Shown here in pieces: positions 1 through 11,900 of a stretch of DNA of 64,000 bases. Origin of the DNA: Beaufortia kweichowensis. Lineage: Eukaryota; Chordata; Actinopteri; Cypriniformes; Gastromyzontidae. Both the position numbers and the translations under genes were made by a program. The stretch's first letter is position 1. The number at the start of each line of letters is the position of its first letter. The DNA is taken from NCBI GenBank assembly GCA_019155185.1, contig CM032797.1:15524659-15588658 (forward strand). The letters are read 5' to 3'. A model generated the notes under the pieces. The model searched no databases. It saw only the letters and a list, made by a program, of their open reading frames with translations, and was not told the origin of the DNA.

Positions 1-667
1 AAAAAGTTATACATTTTTTGTTTGTTTATTGTTTTGAAAATTGGCCAATTATTTCATCTTGAATCTTATACCTTTCCATCAATTTATAGATTGTAATGAT
101 TAGATTAAAGCCTACTTTTGTCAATCAAATCAATTTGCAGTGGAAAAAGTCATGCCCTTTATTTATTCTCATTATGTCAGTTTCACTAGGAAATGTGTCA
201 CAAATAAATTTGTAATTTTGTATTTTTGTCTGGTTTTCCAGTAAAAATATCAGTATAAATATTTTTTTTAAATGAGGATACATTCACAGGATACAGCAAA
301 TAAAATAATCCTAAATCTGTGAATTCTGATTTATTTATTGTATTATCATAATGTAAAGTCTATATCTATTAGTTTCTTGTTGTTTAGTTTTTATTTAATC
401 ATTCTGATGCTTGGGAGTGTGAAAAGTGTAATACAAGATAATAATTATTAGCATTTGGAAAAAGATAAATAAAGTATAGATAAAGATTTCTTTTTCAGAT
501 GCAATAATACAGACTGTGTCACAGTAGTGCCTGTTGTTTGAACTGATTATGGATAGATGATGCTGGCATGCATGTGAAAAAACATTCACACTGTTAGTGT
601 GAACCCCAGTGCTTTGTGAATCATTGCTGTCTAAAGATGTGCTGTAAATGATCTCCTCTCTTCCTGT

Positions 668-700
668 TTGTGTGTGTGTGTGTGTGTGTGTTTGTGTGTG
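668..700. repeat. (TG)n microsatellite
   Basis: TG repeat with one T interruption. Confidence 0.9.
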
Positions 701-891
701 GTGAGTAGGTGTTTGAGATCGCTGGCTTTGCCATCTAAGCTGCAACAGCCCCCTCCCATTAGAATGTCACAGGGCCCAATAATAACCTCTCTAATAACAG
801 GGTTGGCTCTCTCTCACTTTCTCTGTCGCTCTGTCCTTCTCTTTCTCTCTCTCCTCCCTCTTTTCTCGGAACAAATGTACTTCTTCATATC

Positions 892-899
892 TGACGTCA
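892..899. promoter_or_regulatory. Full palindromic cAMP response element
   Basis: TGACGTCA, the full CREB/ATF site, lies about 1 kb before the first dlgap1 coding exon, just after a long pyrimidine-rich tract (810-868). The surrounding 880-1000 block is more complex than the flanking AT-rich sequence and could belong to an upstream promoter or 5' UTR exon. A second full TGACGTCA occurs at 4435-4442 in intron 1. Confidence 0.4.
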
Positions 900-1875
900 C
901 GCAATTAATGTGGCTGAATGAGGATATGCTCACCATCTGCAATTACCCAGATTGAGCTGCGTGCCTTACAAAAGCTCTGCGTTGCCACCAATAACTGGAA
1001 AAAAGAAGCCGGTCAGACTAGTAATACTGATTCCTGAGATTGACAGTAAAGTTCTTTGTTTTAATATCAGCTAATTTTGACTGCTCGAAAAAAGGAGCTA
1101 GGAGTCTTCATTTTTGTCAGTTTATTTCAAACAGTCGCGGTAAGTGAGCTTTCCAAGAAGGACAGTGATGGCAGCTATTCTCTAACAAAATCTGAAAAGA
1201 TGTCTGAGATTTTTTTAAATGAGAGACACTCTGAATAATGATCAGGCTTCATGTGACATTGCGATTGGTGTATCAGTAGATGTACTGCTGGTATGTGTTG
1301 GGAATCACTAATGAAGGCATGAGCCAATCACAGCTCACCTTACACTAATAATGACTCAGACAGAGAGCGGCTCAAAGCAGTTATGACTGTGCACTGCGGG
1401 GGATGTCACTGCCATGAATAAGATCTTTGAACCTGAAGAACCACCTCCTAAACAAAGGCGTTCCACAAGAGCTAAGGAAAGGTCTGAGGACCTACTTCCA
1501 CTTGCTTTAATATGCTGAAGACTTCTTCACTGTATCATATTTTCTGTCTGTCTTCGTGTTTTTGAATTTTTAGCTCTCCTCCTTTCACTCCGAGGAGAGC
1601 AGAGAAGTGTGTCAAGATCTCTCAACCTTGAACAATTCCTGGTATAGGTTTCATTTAAGTACTGTCAGACAAAACATTTTCAAACCCTGTTTGTTACTAC
1701 TAGGCAATGGCAAAAACAGATGTTCTTGTGAGGTAGTTTTAACATATTGTATGAGCATTGTGGCTGGTAACTTTTGGTCAGACCTTTTATAAAAGCAATT
1801 AATACAGAACCAAAAGTACAAGCAATTGACAATGATAACAATGGTTATTTATGTCTTTCTATGTATTCCCTACAG

Positions 1876-1947
1876 ACTGACCGGTCAGATTGGAGCTGTA
1901 TTGCACGTGGATGCCTCCAACCCTCACTGGATGATTCCATCTCTGTG
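1876..1947 (+). promoter_or_regulatory. dlgap1: dlgap1 5' UTR segment with two tandem minimal uORFs
   Basis: Between the acceptor at 1875 and the start codon there are two upstream ATGs. The first, at 1911, runs seven codons to TGA at 1932-1934. The second ATG, at 1931, overlaps that stop as ATGA and runs five codons to TGA at 1946-1948. That stop overlaps the main ATG as TGATG. The three frames are thus chained by overlapping stop and start codons, an arrangement suited to terminate-and-reinitiate control. The overlaps are seen directly; the regulation is inference. Confidence 0.7.
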
Positions 1948-2928
1948 ATGAAAGGCTTATCCAGTAGCCGCAGCCACCATCACATGGTGGCCTGCGACCC
2001 CTCTTTTGACTCCATGGGTCACCATTTGGACCACAAGCCCTACCTCATCAGTCAGATCGACAACCCGCACCCGACCGACCACTCATACTACAGCCCGAGA
2101 AGCCCCTACCCACCTGACTGCGTGGTGCCTTACGGGACCTTCCCCCGCCGACACTACAGCTCTCAACACGAGCTTAAAGATGAGACCGCTGTGGTTCCCT
2201 ACACTGGGGGCGTTCCAGCCAACAAGGGCCAACGTGTCCCCGTTCCCCTGTTGGATCACTTTGACCGCCAACTCCCAGTGCCTCGGGATGGCTATCACAC
2301 GCTACAGTACAAGCGTGCCGCTGCAGCCTTGGAGCAACGGAGTGACAGCCCCGGAAGAATCCGGCACCTGGTGCACTCCGTTCAGAAGCTCTTTACCAAG
2401 TCCCACTCACTAGAAGGCCCACACCACGCTCATGCCCACGGCAAGGGCAGCATCAACGGAGGCAAGGCCAGCCCCGACGGAGAACCCCCGGCTATACGTC
2501 ACCGCAAACGAAGCAAGAGCAGGGAGCGGTGCAAGTCGGCAGAGCCCAAGAATCGGACGCCACCATCTGGCTACTGGAGCTCCGACGACCTGGAACGTGA
2601 GGCCTGCCTGTTCCACCATGGACCGCCAGGCGTCATGACAATGGGCCGCCACCCGGATAAGTCACAGTCGCAGTACTTCCTAGAATCCTACAACACCATC
2701 AATGACCACGCACTTAAAAACTCCCGCAGCAACAACGATTTGGGCAAGTGCTCAACGTGCATGCCGCTGAGTGTGGACGCTACACAGCTCGTGAAGAAGA
2801 GCTCGTGGTCGTCCTCTCTCACGGTGAGCAGAGCACGTCAAGTCTACCAGAAGGCCTCGGTAAATGTAGATAAGGCGCTAGTGAAAGCAGAGGCTTGTCA
2901 GCAGGAGCGCTCATGCCAATTCTTGCAG
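1948..2928 (+). CDS. dlgap1: dlgap1 coding exon 1
   Basis: Codes residues 1-327. The acceptor is at 1874-1875 (tacag), so the exon has 72 bases of 5' UTR. The ATG at 1948 is chosen because the protein from there matches the conserved DLGAP1 N-terminus. The frame is open upstream to 1774, but that part is intronic and not conserved. Landmarks are FPRRHYSSQHELKDE, RDGYHTLQYKR, the block RHLVHSVQKLFTKSHSLEG, VMTMGRHPDKSQSQYFLE and the C-terminal CQQERSCQFLQ. The donor GTATGC at 2929 leaves phase 0. Base composition is markedly richer in GC than the flanking introns. Confidence 0.96.
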
Positions 2929-5900
2929 GTATGCAAAAAGCTTTTCGATTCTCCCCTACACCCACATGCCCACCTAACCCACCTCCACCTTTCCACCACC
3001 CCTCCTCTTCTTCCACCACTCTGGAGAGAGCCTCCAGTTTTGATTTGAGTTCTGCTGAGAAGTAAGTGCAAATCACTAGCTGCCTTACTTTCTGTTTAGC
3101 TGACAAGCATCTGTTTGGATCCATTCGATATCTGAGTGGTATTATTTTCTCGTTTGATAGGAAATCACATTGTTTTATCAATATTTTCCTGAAAGTTTTT
3201 ATTACTATCTGCGTGTGGGTGGACTGGTATGCTCGTGAAAAGTGTATTGCACAAACGGTACGATTTGCTTGCAGAGCCTAAAAGAGTTTTATGTAATAGT
3301 GGAAATTTGCTTTTAATTTACCATCAGGCCATCCAAGATCCAAGGTGACATTTTTCTTCAGTAAAACAGTTGAAGATATTTGGATGAAACTTTGGTACTT
3401 GGGGATTCATAAATTGCAAGCCCCCAGTTGCTTTAAATGCAGACACAGACAACACAAAATGAATCCTTGCGGCTCTTGTAAACAATGTCACCTACATCTT
3501 GGGATGGCCTTAGGGTGAGCAAATTAACAGCAAGGCTTAATTTTCCAGAGAATGCTATAAATACTTTCATTTCTCTTGTATAGTCTGAAAGAAACGTCAA
3601 ATGATGTAACATGTTACGTTATACATGTGTTGAATGAGCGAACGCACATAAGATCTTAAGACCACCTGCAGTGCTCTGTGAATCAGAGTTAGCACGTGGG
3701 CAGCCACATACTAATTCAGAGGCTAAATTGAGCTGGCAGGATGTCTCACATGTTCTCTATCATGCTCTGTCAATACAAAGAATAATTGGCATCTTTCTTC
3801 AGGGCTAAATCTGGAGCCCAGTTGCCATGGTAACCATGAGTGACAGGGCTTGTACTCCAAGTTCCTGTTCTGGAGGCTTGTGGAAAGAAACTATAGAAAT
3901 TCAGCAACTCGTCATTTCTTTTTGATGTCAAGTTTTATCAAAAATTATGTTGATTTTGCAGACTTGGAGTTCGTATGCTTGAGCTTGGAGTTCCTTTGAG
4001 GCTTTGTGTGTCTGAGTATTTCTTTCTGCTGAAAAACAAAAGCACCAGCCTGATTTTAATCAGCATTAGCTCATCTTGGATTAGTTTCCCAACCTGATCA
4101 GCTAAGAATTTCCCAATACCCACAAGGGTTAAAGACTAGCAAAACTCAATAGCCCCTCCATCTTAATCTGGTTTTTAATGGAAGCTCTCATGTAAGACAC
4201 AGTCTTTCATCCCTTCAAATGATCAGAGGCACATCTGCTGTGCGCTGTAAGGACTCTATGAGTGCCGTATCCAGATCTGCCCAGCAGAGGGATTATCTCA
4301 TTTCCTGCTCGACCAAAGGCCTGTGTGTGTGTTGGTGTTGTCTTTGAAGGAAGTTTTGGTATTTGTCAAGTCTGTAAGCATGTGTGGGCAAAGAAACGGC
4401 GACGCTGGAGACATGCTGCCTTTTATGCACTTCCTGACGTCAAGGCCAGTCGTTTCCCCAGTAACACAAGCTCTGCGGTGATTCATATAATCACAGTGAA
4501 ATTCTTTAAAGTGGGATTTTCTCTTGATGCCAGCAGAGCATTCTGTCCAAACCTTTAAAAGAGCCTTCGTGCAGAGTAGCATATGCAGCATAACCAGCTT
4601 TGCATGCAGCAGACCAGTCTGTTATTATGAGCTTAGAATGAGCTAATGTAAAACTTTTTTTGACACATAAACAGTGGTACATAGAGTACCACACTACCAA
4701 TGACTGTATAAGAAGAATATAGAAGAAAAAATATGGATGTACGAGTATGAGTACTGCAAAAAACTATTCATAGAAATGTATATACAGTACAGTATGTGAT
4801 TGTATAGCACGCTCATGTTGTGTCTTATAGAAAGTGCTTCAGCAGGATTTCTCAGCAGATGTCTATCTGACGTTTCATGGCCAGCGTTCTTATCCTCATT
4901 AAGACTCCTAAACGTTTGAGAAAAAACTCTGGCACTGACTTTATTCTAATTATATAAATATCATATATTTATAACTGCTATTATATAGCAGGTAATTAAT
5001 GCTCATATTATAGTGTCTTAGAGTCTTAATGAGCGTTAGCCAAGGTACAATTAGATGACATGTTCATGTTTAATTTCAACCCTTTAATCAGAAAACCACA
5101 CAGTTGACAAATTGAAGCCGTTACCTTTAGTCGTCAGTCTGAAGTGATCACTTTCTTGAAATGCCAGTACAACTTCTCTCCTTTTTAGAGATTCCTATTG
5201 ATGAGAGTTTGCCCTGAGAGAGCAACTCTGAGACAGATGCTTAACTACCCAGGGAGGCGTTGTTAGTGTAATCATGCAAGCTCACACCGGCAGCCTCATT
5301 AATTATCTCTGCCAGCTCAAAGAGAAAGTGGCCATCAGATTGCGTGTGTGTATGGGCGGTTTATTGAGCCGTGCACACGGGAGGCAGCTCAGATGCTGAC
5401 AAACTAGAGGTGCATGACACTGAGCAACCTCTGACCCCACAGGTCCCTCAAGATGAGTGGGGAGGCTTTCCGCTGGGGAAGGATGAGGATATCCCATGCA
5501 GACGCATGCGCAGCGGCAGCTACGTGAAAGCCATGGCGGAGGAAGACAGCGGAGACTCGGACGACAGCCCTAAACCCTCACCCAAGATGCAGGCGCGACG
5601 AGCCAGCTACCTCAAAGCCACCCAGCCATCACTGACGGAGATGACCACTTTAAAGTAAGGGTGCTAATATTAGTTAGTGTTGTGTGTTTCGAGTTTAAAG
5701 TTTGGTGTCACAATTTCTTTATGTCACTGTGTCGCAGTTCTTTGGTCATGATCAAGTACATAAACAATTGCTGGTTTACAGCGGTAAGCTTATAATGATT
5801 TGTCAGCTGTCAGGTACAGTTACACCGAAAATTTCAATTTGGCATTTGATTTGACCAAGTTTGCAACATAACCTGCAATGTTGTGTTTCAAACAGAGGTG

Positions 5901-8900
5901 GCAATACAGTGGCAAAAGTTACAAATTGCAGCTTAAATTTTAATCTCTAGTAAAAAAAAAAGCAGGTGAAGATTAATTAACAGAAAATAAATAGTAGTTC
6001 ACAAAAATTGATTCAGTAAAATCTATCAAATCTTTCAACATTTGCATGTCAAGAATAATAAACACTATTATCAACCGGCTTTGACCAATGACACCTTAAG
6101 CAACTGACTAGATTCATGGCAGTTTACATATTATTTGTTCTATAGATTTGCCATTGGATTCATTTATTTTTTTCTGAGTTCCAAAAAGTTCTACTATAAT
6201 ATATCTTGTGTATTATTTAAACCACTTGTCAAAGCATACAGTGCTTGAGGTTGGCAACCACATTCCCCAAGCCTGGGCTCGCTTAAGGGTGACTGTGTGT
6301 TTTAGCCACGTAATAGTCCTCCAGCTGGCCCATCGACCACTCACAGCTTCAAATTTACTGCCTGCCTAATGCCCATTTCAGTACATGCCAGGGAAATTAT
6401 GTACATAGACACATTTCCACCCTTTAACAACTATGTTTGCATATCTGTTGCCATGTAGCTTAAGAAAGTGAAGAGTTTATTAACTGTCTGTGTTATGTGC
6501 TCTGTAGCGATAATCTCCCTATGGAGAGACACATTTCTTTTTAGTCAGGATAATTATTTGTCTGGTATGTACAGTACATCTCCATTGTTTTGGTTGTTCA
6601 ATTTCCTCTGCAGTTTTTATGATAAGACATGTCAATCTAGTCAGCCTTTTCAGCTATTTGTCAGTTGCTTGTGCTTCTCATGAAAAATTAATTATAATTT
6701 TCTTTCTGGAAGTTTTTTTTCTTCTGGAAGTCTTTTCTGCTGTTCTTGCTAGCCTAATATTGCTTCTTTGTGCCGATTGTACTATATGTTTATAGACATA
6801 GTTTGCTTTTAAAGCAAGTGAATGTCCAATCAGTTACTCTACTGTTTTTATATTAATTGTTTTTATTAAGTAGCTTAAGTAGCTTTGTTAAGTTAGCTTT
6901 TACAAAAAACATGAATATGATGTTAAATGTATGCTGCTAGGGTTTCTTGGTTGGTACATAATGCACCTCAAATTAATAATGTCAATATATTGGAAATTCA
7001 TGTACAAATCTTGCAGAGGATAGTTGAGTAAAACTTCAGAGTTTTACTGATATCAAGTTTAATTTACAGTTCAAGTTGAATATTTCCTATAACTGTTTAC
7101 TATATTTCTTATAACTTCTGAAAACTAGGTGTTTGTCTCCCCATTTACTGTTTAAATTAGTTTTTTTCTGTTTAAAGTTGTTGTAACATTTTATTGCTTC
7201 ATTATTATTTGTCAAATATTATTTATTTTAAAAACAGAAGCCTTATGACATTATATATTATTGTTAATATTTATTGTGTTATAAGTGAGTTCATTTTGCA
7301 TCCTCAAAGTCTTTTGTGACCTCCATGTCCTGTTTTCCCATGAGCGTCTGACTACTGGTAATGCAGGTCACCAGGTTTGTCTAGCATTGCTGAATAATGA
7401 GCGACTTCAGCTGAGCTTCAGCAAGGTGCTAATTATCAACCTGACGTATGACTTGGAGCATCCAGCATGGGAAAACCGCTGTGAATGTGCCCATACAGAA
7501 CCAACACGGGTTAATAAAGGTGTGCGAGAGATTAGACGGTCACATAGACATGCATCCCTCAATGGAGATATCAGTCAGTGTCTCCACGGTAACACATCAT
7601 CATTATATCTGCCTGCCAGGTGCTGAGTACGAGATTAATTAAAAATGCAATATATGCCACACCATTACCGTGTAAAAACGTTATGGGTGATTACTATAAA
7701 AATGGCCAGGGACTTAAAATTGCAGCTTTTGCTTTATAAAACTCTCATCTCAGTTTGGGCTTGTAAGCAGCAGGAAGTCATCTGTGCCTATGGTACAGTG
7801 GCATTCATTCAGTTTGCAGTTTTGGTAGAAAAATTATTTATCAGCTTTATTATACAGTGTTAATGCATTATTTCTGCTGCTTAAGAGTCGTCACATTGAA
7901 GCACATGTGACTACAGCATGTATAAGCGGGGGATGCTCTACGTTTAGGTAAGTCACTGTGGGGTTGCCATAGTAACAGATTTGTGCTGTAATACGTCTAA
8001 AGATGTTGGCTGGAATGGTCTGTAGGTGGGCTGAGGTCATTAAATCAATCATATGTACTTCTCATTATTGCATCTGTTCCAGTCTCTCGTATCTTTGTGC
8101 AGTTTGTGAAGATATGTAATGTCAAGTGAAAGTTAGGGAACACTAACTTCTCGTGATTAAAGACCATCTTGTCTGTTCTGCTATTACTTGACAGACAGTG
8201 TAATTTATATGGATCAAATCGAGATTTGTATCTGCTCAAGACTCTAACCCTGAGTGCAGTTAAAAGGATTGGAGGATTTGAAGAATCGTAAATTTGTAAT
8301 GCTGCTGTGGTATTATAAAATCTCATAAATATTCATCTTGTGAAATTTCCTCAATCCCACATTTTGCTGGTTTTATCTGTTTATTGCAGGAAAAAGCTTA
8401 AAAAGCCGGTCGTGTATCAGCACATGCCATGTTTGCTTAAGCAACATTGCATTCCATTAAAGTCCTAACTCCATAATTATATATAGGGGATGGTGCTTTG
8501 ACCTTTAACTGTGTTTGTATATAGTTAATAATAAACGTGTGCCTCTATAATGTCTATATTTATAAAGTATGTACCATACATTAAGTATGAGCATATCTAT
8601 TGCTGTATTCCTGTAGCGCAGGAAGCCAAATAAATTGCATATAAAATTATGTATTATAATAATTAGTCACAATTCTGTATCTTTGTAAAACATCAGCAGA
8701 GACAGTCTAAGATGCCTTGGGGAGCTGTCTCTGCAAAAGTACATGAGCCACAGCACTGTGCTGTGATTGGTCGACGTAATTAATAACCACAGAGCAGACC
8801 AATCCGACAAGGTGACCGCAACAGCTTATTCCACAATGGTGACATCATACATAACCACATAACCTGTTCCCCAAAGCCAGGTTCCCTCTGGGGGATATGC

Positions 8901-11900
8901 CTCCCCACCACCTGAGAGCTTCATGTGAAGTTTAGCCATTCTGTTCTCCAGCGGGATAGGGAAGTGCCCTGGGGCTTTTTGGACTGGGCTGCTCAGTGTG
9001 TGTTCAGTTACTGTATGCGTGAAGCCATGCAGATGGAGGCTGGTAAATATATGCCAATGCTGGAGTTTCCACTGGCTTTACTGCTGATGCTGCTGCAGCA
9101 GATACGAGGTGTCTGTCCATCAGCAGAGTGTCAGAGCGAGTGTTACGCATGTGTGTGCTGCGCTGCGTGGGCGGCCCAAAGTGAGTTTAGCTGTTTTCTT
9201 TATAGCCTCTGTGCTGCACGGGGTGTAACTTCTCTGAGTGTCCTAATGAAGGCATCTATGTCTTCATTTATAGAACCACATTCATAATGTAAACTTCTGT
9301 ATTGTATGTCTTTCACACAGAGAGGTCCTGCAGTTCATAGTTGTATTTCATTTAAGTATCAATTTCAGATGTGTCTCATAAATTAAAAAAGAGAAATAAA
9401 AATAAGAACAACTGAGCCAATTATTAAAGTACATTAAGAGTATGGAGCTGGAAAACTAATGAAGATTGTATAGGTGATAATGTGGTTTTGGGTAAATTTG
9501 ATGAGAAATATTTGAGGTTATATTGAAATATTTTATAATATTGCCTTTTGATTGTAGACTTGGCAAATCTAAGTTCAGTTTCTGATATGGTTGCAATCTC
9601 TTCCCTAAAACCTCTGTGATCTATATAAAATTGTGTTTGACTTAAATGTCATGAAGACATGTTAGTGTTTTTTATAATTTCTCTGCCAATCATTTTAATG
9701 TAAATTTCAGTTCGACATCCTTTGGGACATAGCCAAATCAATCAAAGTTAATGTTTATAAATTGAAAGGCAGCCAGTTCCTCAATTTAAAATTGTGCCCA
9801 ACACATCTGCCAAAAATGCTGTTATGAGATGCAGTAGGCTAAATCTATTGCATCATTTTCCCCTCTCTTTGCTCACTACACTTTCCCCCTTTAAACATAT
9901 TTGCCATGTTCCTCTTCATCCACAGGATCTCCTCAGAGCACTCTCCAAAGCTGCAGATCCGGAGTCACAGCTACTTGCGGGCGGTGAGTGAAGTTTCCAT
10001 CAATAGGAGCCTGGACACCCTGGACCCCAAAGCTCTGCTAGCCTCTCCCCAATACCGTTCGCGCAACGAGAGCTACATGAGGGCTATGAGCACCATCAGC
10101 CAGGTTTGTTCCCCCTACAGTACCTTTCTCACAACATCGTCATTGGTGCCCGCTCCCAGATCAAACCCAGTCTAGATTAAAAAGTCCAAAAATCATGAAA
10201 CTAATCTGTGATTCATCCACTGGTGAGATGCATTTGAACCATCACCATAACGATCACAGATTCATACTGTATGTCTCACCAACTAACAATGACAAATACA
10301 TCAGTGTTTTGTGGAAGTGGGATTATATTCAACACTGTTAATCATCTTTAGGACAAACATGGACTCCCTGGGCATTCATTTGTCAAGCTACAGTAATTAC
10401 AAAGTGGCAGATTTCACATCATTGTCATTGGCCTCCCACATCGACTTTACGATGACATAATGCATCTGTAAATAACAAAATGCTGTTTTTTTAACATTAT
10501 TTAACCAGTTTTTCTTGTGTTTTGCATTCAAACAGTAATCTAAAAACACTTTCCTTTAAAGAGCGTGTTAAATGTCACATGACTAATTAAGTCATCACCT
10601 GTAAACATTGTATAGCCCTAATGTGTGAGTATCAGGCCATAGGGCTTATCCAACCTTTCCCCGTTCTGCCATCCTCCTCCCTTTATTATTTCTGTTAAGA
10701 TCAACAATCTGGTTGTCCTGAACATGTTGATCTAAGCCCTGTCTCATCATCCTGTGTCTGTAAACCCCAATTTCACAAATCCTCTCCACTGGTGTGGCAT
10801 TCACCTTCATTTACTCTGTGTAAAGCTTTTCTTTAAGCCCAACAGTATTTCTTTATATTGACTCTTCCTCCTCTTGCCATGGCATTGTGTTGTTCTCTCC
10901 TGCTTGTAATGACTTTTTTGCAGTCTTTCATTCGGCACACCTATATAAACCCGTGATATGTGGGTCTATTCTTTTGTCCTATTCTTTTCTCTGATATTTC
11001 TCTTTTTTTTCTTATGTTTCCCCTCTTTTATTTCTCTTCTGCCCATCCTGTGGCCGTGCTCTCCCGCAGGTAAGTGAGGTGGAGGTTAACGGGCAGATCG
11101 AAGCCGTGTGCGAGAGCGTATTCAGTGAAATGGAGTCGCAGGCGGTGGACGCCCTGGACCTGCCCATGCCCCCCGGGTGCTTCCGCATGAGGAGTCACAG
11201 TTACGTGCGTGCCATTGACCAGGGATGCTCGCAGGATGATGAAGGTCCTTTGTTACCCGCCTCCCCCCCACGGACCACCACTACTGTCAGAACAATACAG
11301 AGCAGCACAGGTCAGCCCGTAGCACACATACATGCACTTTCATCCATCCATCCATCCATCCATATAACGTATGTATGTGTGTATGTAATGTGCAGTGCAG
11401 TGCATGTACAGTATGAAAAGCTATTCCCTCCACCAGTATGTGAAACTACGCTTTAATGTATCAAGGAGACCGGCAGTGGAAGAATCAATATTCATTTGTT
11501 GTTTTTTCAGTGGGTCACAACATGATTATCCTCTGAAGCCCAGACAGGATGTGTTTGATTTGCTTTTTCATTAGCACCATGAGGTGATAACAGCGGTAAT
11601 AGGTAAACCGAATGATTGAGTGAATATGAGTGCTTTAATTTGAGGCATAAAGGAAGAATAAAATAGTGTGTGTGTGTGTGTGTGTGTGTGCTTTGAATGA
11701 AACCTGCCTTGATATTGTGCAGCCTAACATGGACTCTCCATATAAAGCAAAGTATGTCGAAAAACAGATTTTTAACAGACTGAAAATTAAATTTAAAATG
11801 CATCAGATGTATTAAAGATGTAGTTGTGAGATTTTAAGTGACCAACAGAGCTCCAGATGTCAGGAAGGGTGTGTGAACTTAGTGTGTGACCTATGTATGC

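Larger units (their letters stand above)
1..1875. other. Sequence upstream of dlgap1 coding exon 1
   Basis: Presumed 5' UTR intron or promoter region. It holds a TG microsatellite (668-700), a pyrimidine-rich tract, one CRE and a short ATG-initiated reading frame at 1414 (see findings). No upstream coding exon is recognised; DLGAP1 normally begins coding in the exon at 1948. Confidence 0.6.
5655..9925 (+). other. dlgap1: dlgap1 intron 2
   Basis: AT-rich intron. It is ordinary up to about 8.7 kb, then carries a more complex, GC-richer block (8700-9290) with the CCAAT pair and the candidate alternative first exon. Confidence 0.85.

Noticed and set aside
1774..1947. Upstream in-frame extension of dlgap1 exon 1
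   Set aside because: It crosses the splice acceptor at 1874-1875, and vertebrate DLGAP1 starts at MKGL.
8925..9287. 120-codon frame in dlgap1 intron 2
   Set aside because: It reads through the strong donor at 9181, has no domain, and its phase does not fit exon 3; the short frame from 9149 fits better.
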